A DNA stretch of 64,000 nt. Origin: Comamonas testosteroni. GTDB taxonomy: Bacteria > Pseudomonadota > Gammaproteobacteria > Burkholderiales > Burkholderiaceae_C. The notes under the pieces were generated by a model. It did no database searches, was not told the DNA's origin, and saw nothing but the letters and a program-made list of their open reading frames with translations. The first letter of the stretch is position 1. Each line of letters begins with the position of its first letter. Shown here in pieces: positions 9,053 to 17,961 of this stretch. The stretch spans positions 5,800,501 through 5,864,500 of the forward strand of contig NZ_CP129672.1 of assembly GCF_030505195.1 (NCBI RefSeq). Direction: 5' to 3'. The translations under genes and the position numbers were made by a program.

Positions 9053-10711
9053 ATGAGCGTACAGATTTCCAAGACAGTGCTGAAGGATTTTCTGGGTGGT
9101 GCGGAAACGAACGTCCTTGCGTTGACGGGAGCTTGGGGCACCGGCAAAACCTACGCGTGGCGCGAAGCGCTGTTGACGCACAAGGACAGTATCAAGTTCA
9201 AACACTACTGCTATGTCAGTCTCTTCGGCATCAACAGCATGGCCGAGTTGCGGATATCGTTGTTTACCAAGTCGGTCGCGGTGTCGACTCTCGGCCAGAA
9301 GCTCGATTTCGCCACGATCAACGAGCACTGGTGCTCAATCGCAAAGGACTGGCTAAAAGGACAGTATGAGCGATTCGGTCCGATGATGAGGAGCCTGCCC
9401 CATGGCAGCAGCGTCTCGCTGGGTCTGGAGGCTCTAGCTCCCAGCGCAGTCCGCGACACACTGGTGTGCTTTGACGACTTTGAGCGCCAAACCACAATTA
9501 CGGCGGAGGACGTCTTGGGGCTGATCACGGAACTTAGAGAGGAACGCGGCTGCAAAGTCGTCCTGATCTTCAACGCTGAAAAGCTTGGCGCAAAGGATGC
9601 ATACCGCGCCTACCGAGAGAAAGCGATTGACTTTGAGGTCCTATACGCGCCGACAGTTCAAGAGGCTTTCGACCTCGTGTTTGATGCCGCTTTTCCGAAG
9701 CGCGATCTCGCCTTGCGTCATGTCGTCGATCTTGGCATCACGAACGTGCGGATCCTGCGCAAGCTACAACAGCTGATCATGCGAATCGCTTCGGAAATGG
9801 TGCACATGCACTCCGACGTGATCGAGGCGGCCATTGCGACCACCGTTTTGCTGTGTTGGTGCGCATACGCCCCTGACATGTCAAAGCCAAAGATTGAGGA
9901 GATCGAGAACTGGAACAAATCCCTAATGTCTTCCAAGGAGGAAGCCGACCTAGATCCTCTGACCTTAGCCTGGGTGAGGCGGCTGAAGGCCTACGGCTTC
10001 ACGCACGTCGATGACCTCGATTTGGCCATTGCTCGTGTCGTCGAACGCGGCTATGTTGAAGGTACAGGGTTTGTCGAAGTTGCGAAAAAGTTGGACGAGG
10101 AACTGCGAAGCGCCGAGATGTCTGTGCCGTTCACTGCGGTTTGGCGCCGCTTCCATGATTCATTCTCTGACGACCAGGACGTATTCATCGCGGAGCTTCA
10201 TGACTCCGCGCTCCACGCGATAGCCCAAATCAGCAGTGGCGATCTCAACGCTACCGTCCGGTTATTGAGAGATCTACTGCGAGATGACCTCGCCGACGAT
10301 CTGATTGACAAGTTCGTTGAAGCGAACAGGGGTAAGCCAAAGACTTTCGATCTGAAGGAGCACCCTTTTGGCGGCTCAATCGACGACACCAAGCTGCGTG
10401 CCACTTTCGAAGCCGCTCACTCTAGGCTCACGCAATTGCCCGGGTTGGAGGAGGCAGTTACCTTTATGGCCAAGAACAGTGGCTACAACCCTGAACACCT
10501 TGAAGCGATGAAGATGGCATCTGTGGACGACTACCAAGCTATGTTTTTGAAGCAGCACGATGAGGTCAAGTTGTCGAGCCTGGTCAAATGGTCGCTGCGG
10601 TGGGCAGACAGTGAACACGCTGAGATCACAGCCAAGGCAAAGGAGGCCCTCGAACGTATCAAAGCTACGAGCTTACTGAACGCAATCCGCGTTAGCAGAT
10701 ATGGCGTCTAG
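9053..10711 (+). CDS. KAP-type P-loop NTPase
   Basis: A 552-residue P-loop NTPase. Walker A is GAWGTGKT (residues 26-33), preceded by the short strand NVLALT; Walker B is LVCFDDFE (138-145), followed by TAEDVLGLITELRE. This arrangement is that of the KAP family. No transmembrane insertion is seen, unlike many KAP proteins. The rest (about 200-552) is predicted alpha-helical with no domain I recognise. ATG 9053 is chosen because AGGAGGAAGG lies immediately upstream; the open frame runs back to 8927 without a plausible start. An exported protease and coiled-coil protein follow on the same strand. Function is unknown; KAP proteins are often found in mobile or defence loci. Confidence 0.75.
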   Translation: MSVQISKTVLKDFLGGAETNVLALTGAWGTGKTYAWREALLTHKDSIKFKHYCYVSLFGINSMAELRISLFTKSVAVSTLGQKLDFATINEHWCSIAKDWLKGQYERFGPMMRSLPHGSSVSLGLEALAPSAVRDTLVCFDDFERQTTITAEDVLGLITELREERGCKVVLIFNAEKLGAKDAYRAYREKAIDFEVLYAPTVQEAFDLVFDAAFPKRDLALRHVVDLGITNVRILRKLQQLIMRIASEMVHMHSDVIEAAIATTVLLCWCAYAPDMSKPKIEEIENWNKSLMSSKEEADLDPLTLAWVRRLKAYGFTHVDDLDLAIARVVERGYVEGTGFVEVAKKLDEELRSAEMSVPFTAVWRRFHDSFSDDQDVFIAELHDSALHAIAQISSGDLNATVRLLRDLLRDDLADDLIDKFVEANRGKPKTFDLKEHPFGGSIDDTKLRATFEAAHSRLTQLPGLEEAVTFMAKNSGYNPEHLEAMKMASVDDYQAMFLKQHDEVKLSSLVKWSLRWADSEHAEITAKAKEALERIKATSLLNAIRVSRYGV

Positions 10712-11159
10712 CCAGCAGCAGACATATTTGGAGCGCTCCGACTAATCCAGGCTGGCGTGCGCGAGCTGCGGACCTCGCCGAAGTTGATTTTTCATCTCCA
10801 AACCTGCCTGCTGCCTATGACCGCTCCTGGCCGTTCTGAGACGGTCGCCTACCGGCCAAAAGCAGAGGCATGCCAAGGTCCATTTTGAGGGAGTCCATCA
10901 GCAAGAACAGGGTCTCGTTTTTTCTTCTCAATTGGCGAGTCGACGGCGCCGAGCCGTTTGGCAACTGTGGTCTGTGCCCTACGTGCACAACAGCAGCCGT
11001 GGCTCTGATGAGTGAGATGTGCTTGTGCGGTGATTGGAGGCATCCCAGCAACAGCGTGCTCATATTTGGGCAGATCATCCACAAATATTTTTTCAGAATG
11101 TCTTGCCCAACTTCCTGATCCGTCATAGATTGATTCTCAATTTAGGGCAAGGAGAGTTC
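10712..11159. other. Intergenic stretch, no gene seen
   Basis: A 448-base gap between the NTPase and the protease genes. No recognisable gene or hairpin terminator was found. The protease ribosome binding site (AAGGAGAG) is at its right end. The gap makes it uncertain whether the two genes are co-transcribed. Confidence 0.4.
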
Positions 11160-13028
11160 ATGAGAAAAATCGCCGTAACGGCGACTTTAGCCCGCGGGTG
11201 CTGCTGGCTGATGTGGACCTTCTCTATCGGCTCGGTGGCCGCTCCATGGGTGCAAGCTGCCAATGCTTCACCTATTCAATCCACAGAGGCATCCGACGAC
11301 GATGGCATCCTGCTGTGGCGCGTTGTGCCAGCTGATCTCCACGATCCGAAATTCTCGGCCGAAACGATCAAAGCACTTGTGGCCAAGTCCCTGCCGCGTA
11401 ACGTGGAGGTCCAGGCTAACAACACACTGTCGGCGGTGGTCAGCCAGCACTTCAATGTTAGCAGCACCAGGACACCGGCTGTCTATGGAGCGTTGGTCGA
11501 GCAGATCAAACAAGCGAACAACCTGGAAAAGGACAGTGACTTGAAGCCGGGCCCGCTGATCGTTCCGGATTTGCCGCAAGCCAGTAAAAGTAAGCAATCC
11601 CCTTTCAACGTACTGAACGCTTCTGCGAAAATCTCTACGCTAGACCGCGGGGCCAATGCTTGGGATGCAGACAAGAATTCGCTCAGCGGCAAGCCTGTCG
11701 TTTCTCAACTGGGGCGAGCAGGAGCGCAGACGGTGCTGCAGATCCGCCAGTTGCCGTTGGGTGCGGCGAAAGCCTTTGCTGCCCCTGCAGACGAGGACGT
11801 ACCCACCGACTTCCGCTACGCAGCCCTTCAGGTACCCTTTACGGCTGAGTTCGGCGCCGCGCCCGTAGCGGCGCCAATCAGCGATGATTGCCCGGCGGTA
11901 GATCCTGCGCTGGCGAACATCTTGGCCGTCAAGCCTCGCACCCAGGCGACTGTCGTAGTGCTGGACGATTCCTGGCCTGATGACGAGGAGTTCCTGAAGG
12001 CTCGAGACTTCGTCGTCAACGCATCGAAGCTGATCCGAGCTAAGTTCAAGCTGGACGGGCCCATGTCGACGCTGAGCGACATTGACGAGCTATCTAAGAT
12101 AAAGGGAACCTCATTCCCGCCCGGTATTGGGCCGTATCCGAACATCAGCACACATGCGTCCGCCATTAAGGCGAGCCTGCGATCTTTCACCTGCAATGAC
12201 AAGGGCCATGGGGTAAGCGTGGTATTCATTCCGATGGGAACGGCGCAAGACGGGTCCCGGCCGCTGCTGCGCGAGATCCTCTACTTAGCATACCTCGCGC
12301 GCATCAAGTCCAACAACTTCAGCGCCCAACTGGTGTGGTCGCCGCCACAGAAAGACCAAATTGACACTGCGCGTAGCTTTGCTGCCAAGAGCTTCGCCGA
12401 CCAGAAAGGCAAGATATCTCCTTTCTTGAGCCCGTTCAACGCCACCGGCCCCAACAGCATTCTCACAGACCAAGCGCTCATTGAGCAGTTAGCGTTCTTC
12501 CTGAAGCTGTACTCCGACGCGTCGCAGACACCGCATTTCCTGTCCATGTCCTGGACGTCCCGGGAGCTGGCCTGGCAAATCTACTTTCCGGAGTACAGCT
12601 ACGGACTAATGCTGGCCGCCGCTGGCAACACCGCGACAGTAAACGTACAAGAGCAGCGGGTGCAGTTCGCCTACCGCAGTACCAATCCTGGTGACGTGAT
12701 CGGGGTGGAGAACAGCGACGGCACCAAGTACTTGTGCTCCTCTAGCCACTTCTCCCAAGCGGAGGGAGTCGATGTTCTGGCCTTGGGATACCCGGGCGAA
12801 ATCTCCAACACAAAGTTGTGCGGTACCAGTTTCTCGACGCCCCGCGTGGCGTGGCTGCTAGCGGCGCGCGAGGCCTATATCGCCATCCCGCCAGCCACCG
12901 ATGGCCAGCGCTCGATATGGCAGATCCAGCAGAAGACGCGCATCAAGAACTTGCGCACTCTGACCCAGCAGGACAGCATGCGTTTCAACGTCACGTGGCA
13001 GAAGCTGCTGGGTTCGCCGAGCAACTGA
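11160..13028 (+). CDS. Exported subtilisin-like (S8) serine protease with LysM-like N-terminal region
   Basis: A 622-residue exported protease. A signal peptide covers about residues 1-36. Residues about 85-138 resemble a LysM cell-wall binding module (TLSAVVSQHFNVSS, then IKQANNL and KPGPLIVPDLP). The S8 catalytic set is present but spaced widely: Asp269 in VVVLDDSW, His350 in DKGHGVSVVF, the oxyanion Asn490 in LAAAGNTA, and Ser557 in CGTSFSTPRVA. ATG 11160 is preceded by AAGGAGAG; the frame opens earlier at 11034 without a start signal. A coiled-coil exported protein starts 33 bases downstream, so the two are probably one transcript. Substrate unknown. Confidence 0.8.
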   Translation: MRKIAVTATLARGCCWLMWTFSIGSVAAPWVQAANASPIQSTEASDDDGILLWRVVPADLHDPKFSAETIKALVAKSLPRNVEVQANNTLSAVVSQHFNVSSTRTPAVYGALVEQIKQANNLEKDSDLKPGPLIVPDLPQASKSKQSPFNVLNASAKISTLDRGANAWDADKNSLSGKPVVSQLGRAGAQTVLQIRQLPLGAAKAFAAPADEDVPTDFRYAALQVPFTAEFGAAPVAAPISDDCPAVDPALANILAVKPRTQATVVVLDDSWPDDEEFLKARDFVVNASKLIRAKFKLDGPMSTLSDIDELSKIKGTSFPPGIGPYPNISTHASAIKASLRSFTCNDKGHGVSVVFIPMGTAQDGSRPLLREILYLAYLARIKSNNFSAQLVWSPPQKDQIDTARSFAAKSFADQKGKISPFLSPFNATGPNSILTDQALIEQLAFFLKLYSDASQTPHFLSMSWTSRELAWQIYFPEYSYGLMLAAAGNTATVNVQEQRVQFAYRSTNPGDVIGVENSDGTKYLCSSSHFSQAEGVDVLALGYPGEISNTKLCGTSFSTPRVAWLLAAREAYIAIPPATDGQRSIWQIQQKTRIKNLRTLTQQDSMRFNVTWQKLLGSPSN

Positions 13029-13060
13029 CTTTAACGTTTTTAATCAATAGGGAGCGAACG

Positions 13061-14464
13061 ATGGCACTTCAACAGGTGACGGGCCGCCTTGTTGCGGCCA
13101 TGCTGCTGTGGGCAGGGGCACTGCAGGCCGATGCACAAACGCTGACGGACGACACGGCGGCGCTGGAAGCCCAGATCAAGCTCAAGCAGTTGCAACTGCA
13201 ACTACTGCAGGCTGATCAAGCCCTTAAGGACGCCGATCTCAAAACCATGGATCAGGCCCAGAAGCAGGTAGCGGCGCAGCGCCTTCTCGCCCGGCAGGCT
13301 GATGCCGAGAAGCTGCTTGACCTCCAGGCAGCAGGCGCAGTCTCGGGGGCGAAGGTTGGTAACGACCTGCTGCTGGCCACCAAGTTAAAGGAGGCTTTCG
13401 GGGGAGCTCCTAACATTGGCAAGGAGGGGGCGATCAGCATAACTGATGGCAGCACGACGCAGTTGCTAGCCACCCGCTCGGGCAGCGCCTGGGCTTCCTT
13501 AGATATTGCAAATAAGATCTGTGCTGACTTGAAGGATGCGAACGTCTCTGGCGCTTACATCGCCCCGGCAGGCTTCGACGAGAAGCTCGTGCGCACGAGG
13601 CTCTTCATGGCAGAGGTAAATTCCCTCAAGAAGTACGCTGAAGACCAGCAGGCGACACTTGACCAAGTGAATCTGCAGTCAGCCGCAGCGGTGGTGGCAA
13701 GCCTCCAAGTTGCCCGCTATCTGGTTGGCGGCGTCCAGGATCTCGCCAAGACTTTCCGGTCGGACTACGCTTTGGCGACCGTCGCAAACACCTCCCGCGC
13801 GGCTTTGATCGAGAAGTCCATAGGGGCACGCTGTCCAAACCAATTGGTTAACACAGATCTGGAGACCTCGCTTCGGTTGGACCTGGACTCTTCCGACTTG
13901 GACGCTGCGCTGAACACGCTGATCGCATTTGTTGACACTTACGATGGGAAGCTGGCAGCTATGACAACCCAACAGGCCGCCGCCAAAGGCGCGCTTGCTG
14001 CGGAAAAGGCGAAGACCGGGCAAGAGCGGTCCGCGCGGAAGATCGCAGACGCCGATGCCAAAGTCCAAGGGTTTCTGCCGCTGGCGCAGCAGCTTCATCT
14101 CGTGGAGCCGGCGGTCAAACGGTTCAAGACCTTTTTCGACTCCCTTAAGACACGCCAAGCGGACGTCACCGAGGCCTTGATGTGGGCTGGTTTTGACAAG
14201 AAATGGAAAGACAAACCGCGCTTGGTATTGACGGTGTCGGCCCAAGACGTACAAATCACCAAGACCTCGGCCTGGACAAGCCAGCAGATCATGGCCACCA
14301 ATCATGTGGAAGTGCTATATCACGTGCTCGACCAGGCCGGCAAGGTGCTGGTAAGTGGCGCCCGGGAGCAGTCGACGAGCGCGCCGGAGTTGGAGGTGAC
14401 CAAGGCCGGTACGAATACGTTCTCGGGCTGTGCCATAACGAAAGCTGACTCTGTCTGCCCTTGA
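13061..14464 (+). CDS. Exported coiled-coil protein, function unknown
   Basis: A 467-residue protein I do not recognise. The signal peptide ends near LQADAQT (residue about 23). Residues about 28-95 form a strong Gln/Leu/Lys-rich coiled coil (LEAQIKLKQLQLQLLQADQA), and a second charged helical region lies around 300-345 (AEKAKTGQERSARKIADA). The last ~100 residues look like a beta-rich domain with a Cys pair near the end. It directly follows the exported protease (33-base gap, GGGAGCG ribosome binding site), so it is likely its partner, substrate or anchor in the periplasm. An earlier frame extension to 12818 overlaps the protease and is rejected. Confidence 0.65.
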   Translation: MALQQVTGRLVAAMLLWAGALQADAQTLTDDTAALEAQIKLKQLQLQLLQADQALKDADLKTMDQAQKQVAAQRLLARQADAEKLLDLQAAGAVSGAKVGNDLLLATKLKEAFGGAPNIGKEGAISITDGSTTQLLATRSGSAWASLDIANKICADLKDANVSGAYIAPAGFDEKLVRTRLFMAEVNSLKKYAEDQQATLDQVNLQSAAAVVASLQVARYLVGGVQDLAKTFRSDYALATVANTSRAALIEKSIGARCPNQLVNTDLETSLRLDLDSSDLDAALNTLIAFVDTYDGKLAAMTTQQAAAKGALAAEKAKTGQERSARKIADADAKVQGFLPLAQQLHLVEPAVKRFKTFFDSLKTRQADVTEALMWAGFDKKWKDKPRLVLTVSAQDVQITKTSAWTSQQIMATNHVEVLYHVLDQAGKVLVSGAREQSTSAPELEVTKAGTNTFSGCAITKADSVCP

Positions 14465-15204
14465 TCCTGGAGCGCTCAACCGCCGCATTGGGAGGGGCGT
14501 CGACTGCAACCGCAACGCATCTCGAACTTCTGCTTTTGGACGACAACACCAGTTCGGCGTTTGCAAAAGCGGTCATTGAGATCCTGCCGGACCTGCTGAT
14601 GCGTCCAACGGCAGGCTGGGGACGTAGAGCAGTAGTTCAGGTCGATCACCACGGACTGTCTGGTATCGACATCAGCAGCCATCGAGGGGCTTGAACTTGA
14701 TGGTGGCTCCCAGCCTGAAGCCGACCTCTGATTCCGAGGTCGACTTTTCAGCGGTTGCTGCGGTTCGCTGCTGCAGAGCGACTGTCGGTCACAGCCTCAT
14801 AGTGGACATCCGAGCACCAGGGCTGATGGCTGCCCAACGACAGGTTTTTGATGAGCAGCAGACCGTGAGCGTCAGTGCAGCCCGAGGGACTGCAGGAAGT
14901 CCGCTATTGCGGCCCATGAACAGGCGCTGCCGACCCGTTGTTGTCGTTCGCGCCTCGGTTCCCAATGTCTGCTGCCGACATAAGCGGTCGTTCCCTGACG
15001 CCAGATCCTGTGCATCAACGCTACAAGGCTGAGTCCCCCGCCAGCGGTCGTTCGCGTCAACCAGCAAACGACCCATTGCAGTCATTTGAGCTTTGCCGGT
15101 CCATGTCTGCTTTGCAACAATTGCTGCTTCTGAAGGGGGTACCGAGACCCTTCAGTTACCACTTTTAAATCAGTCACCCATGCACTAGTACTAACCAGTA
15201 GCAT
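14465..15204. other. Long gene-free stretch
   Basis: About 740 bases with no convincing coding frame on either strand. It is rich in short words such as cggtcgttcgc and tgtctgcttt, which recur in degenerate form in other gene-free stretches of this window and look like decayed sequence rather than a functional RNA. No hairpin or promoter stood out. Confidence 0.4.
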
Positions 15205-15747
15205 TCAAATATCAGGCCTGAGGCGAGAATTCTGTAATTTCTCCTGCTTTGCAAGAGGTGCAAAAAATTCCAAAAAATCGCCAACCGTCATTTCCAATAT
15301 TAATTCTATTAATTCTTCCTCTTTGGATGGAATTGAACCAATTTTACACTCTCGCTCCCATATTTCTTTATCTCCAATAGAAAAAAGTCCTTCTATGAGG
15401 TCATAGGAATATGGTTCTATTTTTTCCAAAATATTTTCATCATTTTTTAAGTCTGCGCTCATCAAATATTTCATTCGGACTCTACTGGCTGGAATGAAAT
15501 CATACAATCGAAGCGATTCGATTAATATCTTAGTAGTGGCCAACATTCCTTGGCAAGAGGAAATATCAAATTTGCAAGAATTAATCAATTCTTGAATAGA
15601 TACACTTGTATCCAAGTGCTCGATATTTTTCCGCAAAACATATCTCGCACGCTGTAGTTTCATTCTATCTTTACTGCTTAGCCAATACGCAAGAAGCAAT
15701 CCCAAGACTGATATCAAGAAAATCGTCGCGATTGCTGCGATAAGCAT
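15205..15747 (-). CDS. Small single-pass membrane protein, unknown function
   Basis: A 180-residue protein with one N-terminal transmembrane segment (residues 2-24, LIAAIATIFLISVLGLLLAYW) and a hydrophilic, mainly helical cytoplasmic part. A good ribosome binding site (GAGGTG, 4 bases before ATG 15747) supports it as a real gene. It is markedly AT-rich compared with its neighbours, which suggests separate acquisition. It stands alone, flanked by about 700 gene-free bases on each side. I recognise no domain. Confidence 0.6.
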   Translation of the reverse strand: MLIAAIATIFLISVLGLLLAYWLSSKDRMKLQRARYVLRKNIEHLDTSVSIQELINSCKFDISSCQGMLATTKILIESLRLYDFIPASRVRMKYLMSADLKNDENILEKIEPYSYDLIEGLFSIGDKEIWERECKIGSIPSKEEELIELILEMTVGDFLEFFAPLAKQEKLQNSRLRPDI

Positions 15748-16442
15748 GAATCACCTCACTGAAAGCAAGCACACCGCAGCACCGCGGTCACGGTTTCACT
15801 GAATACCATCATCGTGAGCGTCAGCGAGATTGACGTCAAGATGATTTGGTCGGGGCCCCTGGCTACGTACTACGCTTACCTAGGTGTCTTGCCCTTTCAG
15901 GTCACCTAACACGACTGCTTCTGGTCGGAGCAGTCGCTTAACCCGTTCTCCTCAATGTCGGCTTTTGGCCGAAGCCGGGCCTAGCTACCAGTGGGCGCAG
16001 CACCGCAAAGCTGACTTTCAGGGCTGCACCTTGAGCGTCCGGTTGAGGACAGGCAGACAACGGGTGCGGGCCGTCGTCAGTCGGCCAGAAGCTGTCGTCC
16101 TGTAAGTAGCCCTGAACGGCAGGTCTAGGCTGGCTACCGTCATCCAGTTCTGGCGGCCTGATGGCTGCTACCGCTGATAACGGTCTTTGGACTTTTCGCA
16201 GACCGAACGGCTGCAACACTGCCAAGACCAGTCATTTAGTCAGTATCACTAAGATTCGTGGCTCCGCGCCAATCAAAGACTGGCTCTCACATGCTACGCA
16301 CTAGAGGTACCGCCCCGGTCTCACCACTCGCTGAGACGCTAAGACTGGTTGGATCGGAGCGGCTACCGAAAAGCGAATTGTTCAGATTGAGCAGGCGCTA
16401 CATTGTGGAACGCCCCTAGGGACAGTCCAATATCCCAGCACT
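15748..16442. other. Long gene-free stretch
   Basis: About 695 bases downstream of the type I secretion operon and upstream of the small membrane protein. No coding frame, RNA gene or clear terminator was recognised. It shares degenerate word content with 14465-15204. Confidence 0.4.
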
Positions 16443-17885
16443 TTAGTTCTCCAACTCAAGCATCCCCAATCTCCCGGCTGCCGCAACCAATCGCAGACTA
16501 GCAGCATGCCACTCAGCCACGCTTCGGCTTCGTTGTTGCTGAGCATCTGCTAGTGCCTGCTGGGTGCTTAAAACTTCAAGCACATCAGCTACACCATGTT
16601 GGTAGCGCCTATTCGAACTAGCCTGGGATTCTTTCGCGCTTTGTAGCAATAAGTCTGAGGCTTCAAGGCCCGTCAATGCAGCAGAGGCACCCGCGTACGC
16701 CTGCGCAACTTCTGTAGCTATTTTCAGCTCCACATCACGCAACTCTGCTTGTCGCTGCTCTGCAATGGTTTCCGCCGATCTGATTCGATAGGTGCGCTCA
16801 AACCCTTCAAACAAAGGAATATTGAGCACAACACCAATCTGTCTCTCTCGAACAGGTGAGCTGCTCAACCCTTGTTCTGGTCTGCCATTTCGGTAATAAG
16901 CAGCCATGAGATCCAGCGATGGCAATCCGTCTGCTCGTACTGATTTGACTTGTGCTTTTGCCGCAGCTTCTTGCAGTCGCGCAGCAGTGATTGCAGGGTG
17001 TCGTTCTTTCGCCTCAGAAAGCCATGATTGAAGGGCCTTCTGCAACTGAGCTCTGTCTGGGGCAGAAAGTACTGGCAACTTGATCCTTGATTCAGGAGAG
17101 ACAGCAATCGCATTAGCGAGCACAACTTGTGCTTGCGCGAGACTACCTTCGGCCCGTGAAACCTCAAGCATTGCACGTGCCATAGCGGTCTTGGTTTGCA
17201 GGCTTTCGCTCATGGACCCCGATCCTGCGGAGACTTTTCTCAGTGCTGTGTCTTGAGTGCTGCGAGCCAATGCCAAACTGGCCTGCCGTCCATCCAGCAA
17301 TGCCTGCGCGGCCTGGACATCAAAGTAGGCTTGAATGACAGATGCCATTGTCTGCTGCAGCACTGCATCATGCGTCGCCAAAGCCGCAGCTAAAAGATCG
17401 TTGGCAGCATCCACGTTGTGACCGCGTGTTCCAAAATCCAGTAGCCGCCAGATCATGGAAACGGAAGCACTTGTCCCCCAACGCTCCGTTGATGCCGATT
17501 GCCTTCCATCACTGAGCCAGGTCGAATCATTCAACCGTCTTGCAGACGCATTGACTTTGGGCAGGTAGCTTGAACGCGCTTGCCCCAAGTTGTTGGCCTG
17601 AGTTTTGATGGCAATCCACGCCAGTTGGACTTTGGGATTTGCGCAAAGCGCCATATGGACTGCATCGCGCAGTGAGAGCTCCATGTCCAAGTCACTGGCT
17701 GGCAAGCAAACCAGAGACTGTACAGAACCCGGAGGCTTTACCCCCAAAGCCAAGGCCTCCGGTACGCTGCGTAGTGGATCACTAAGCAGGCTAGCCACGT
17801 TGCCGGTGCTATCACCAGCAAACGAGGCTGTGAGGTGCATTCCTGTCAGCAGAGCAAGAGCCACAATGGAAGCAGCGCGTGCCAT
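16443..17885 (-). CDS. TolC-family outer membrane channel of the type I secretion system
   Basis: A 480-residue outer membrane efflux protein. The signal peptide is MARAASIVALALLTGMHL. Two TolC-type repeats are visible: the first opens with LSLRDAVHMALCANPKV, and the second has RHPAITAARLQEAAAKAQVK. The C-terminal half shows the QRQAELRDVELKIATEVAQA helix typical of the channel. ATG 17885 is chosen because it begins the signal peptide; the frame extends to 17990 but that overlaps the end of the RTX gene. Last gene of the leftward operon. It should form the exit duct for the RTX protein together with the HlyB- and HlyD-like proteins encoded upstream. Confidence 0.88.
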   Translation of the reverse strand: MARAASIVALALLTGMHLTASFAGDSTGNVASLLSDPLRSVPEALALGVKPPGSVQSLVCLPASDLDMELSLRDAVHMALCANPKVQLAWIAIKTQANNLGQARSSYLPKVNASARRLNDSTWLSDGRQSASTERWGTSASVSMIWRLLDFGTRGHNVDAANDLLAAALATHDAVLQQTMASVIQAYFDVQAAQALLDGRQASLALARSTQDTALRKVSAGSGSMSESLQTKTAMARAMLEVSRAEGSLAQAQVVLANAIAVSPESRIKLPVLSAPDRAQLQKALQSWLSEAKERHPAITAARLQEAAAKAQVKSVRADGLPSLDLMAAYYRNGRPEQGLSSSPVRERQIGVVLNIPLFEGFERTYRIRSAETIAEQRQAELRDVELKIATEVAQAYAGASAALTGLEASDLLLQSAKESQASSNRRYQHGVADVLEVLSTQQALADAQQQRSRSVAEWHAASLRLVAAAGRLGMLELEN

Positions 17886-17961
17886 CACGCCTACTGGCTT
17901 CCAGAGTTCATCTAGCCCTACTGTCTTTCTTGTGGGATCGTCAGTAATCAACACAGTCCAA

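Noticed and set aside
12818..13060. Upstream extension of the coiled-coil protein gene
   Set aside because: It overlaps the protease gene in another frame, and a signal peptide with its own ribosome binding site starts at 13061.
14465..16442. Structured RNA in the gene-free stretches
   Set aside because: Only degenerate recurrent words and weak hairpins were seen, with no conserved fold that could be argued from one sequence.
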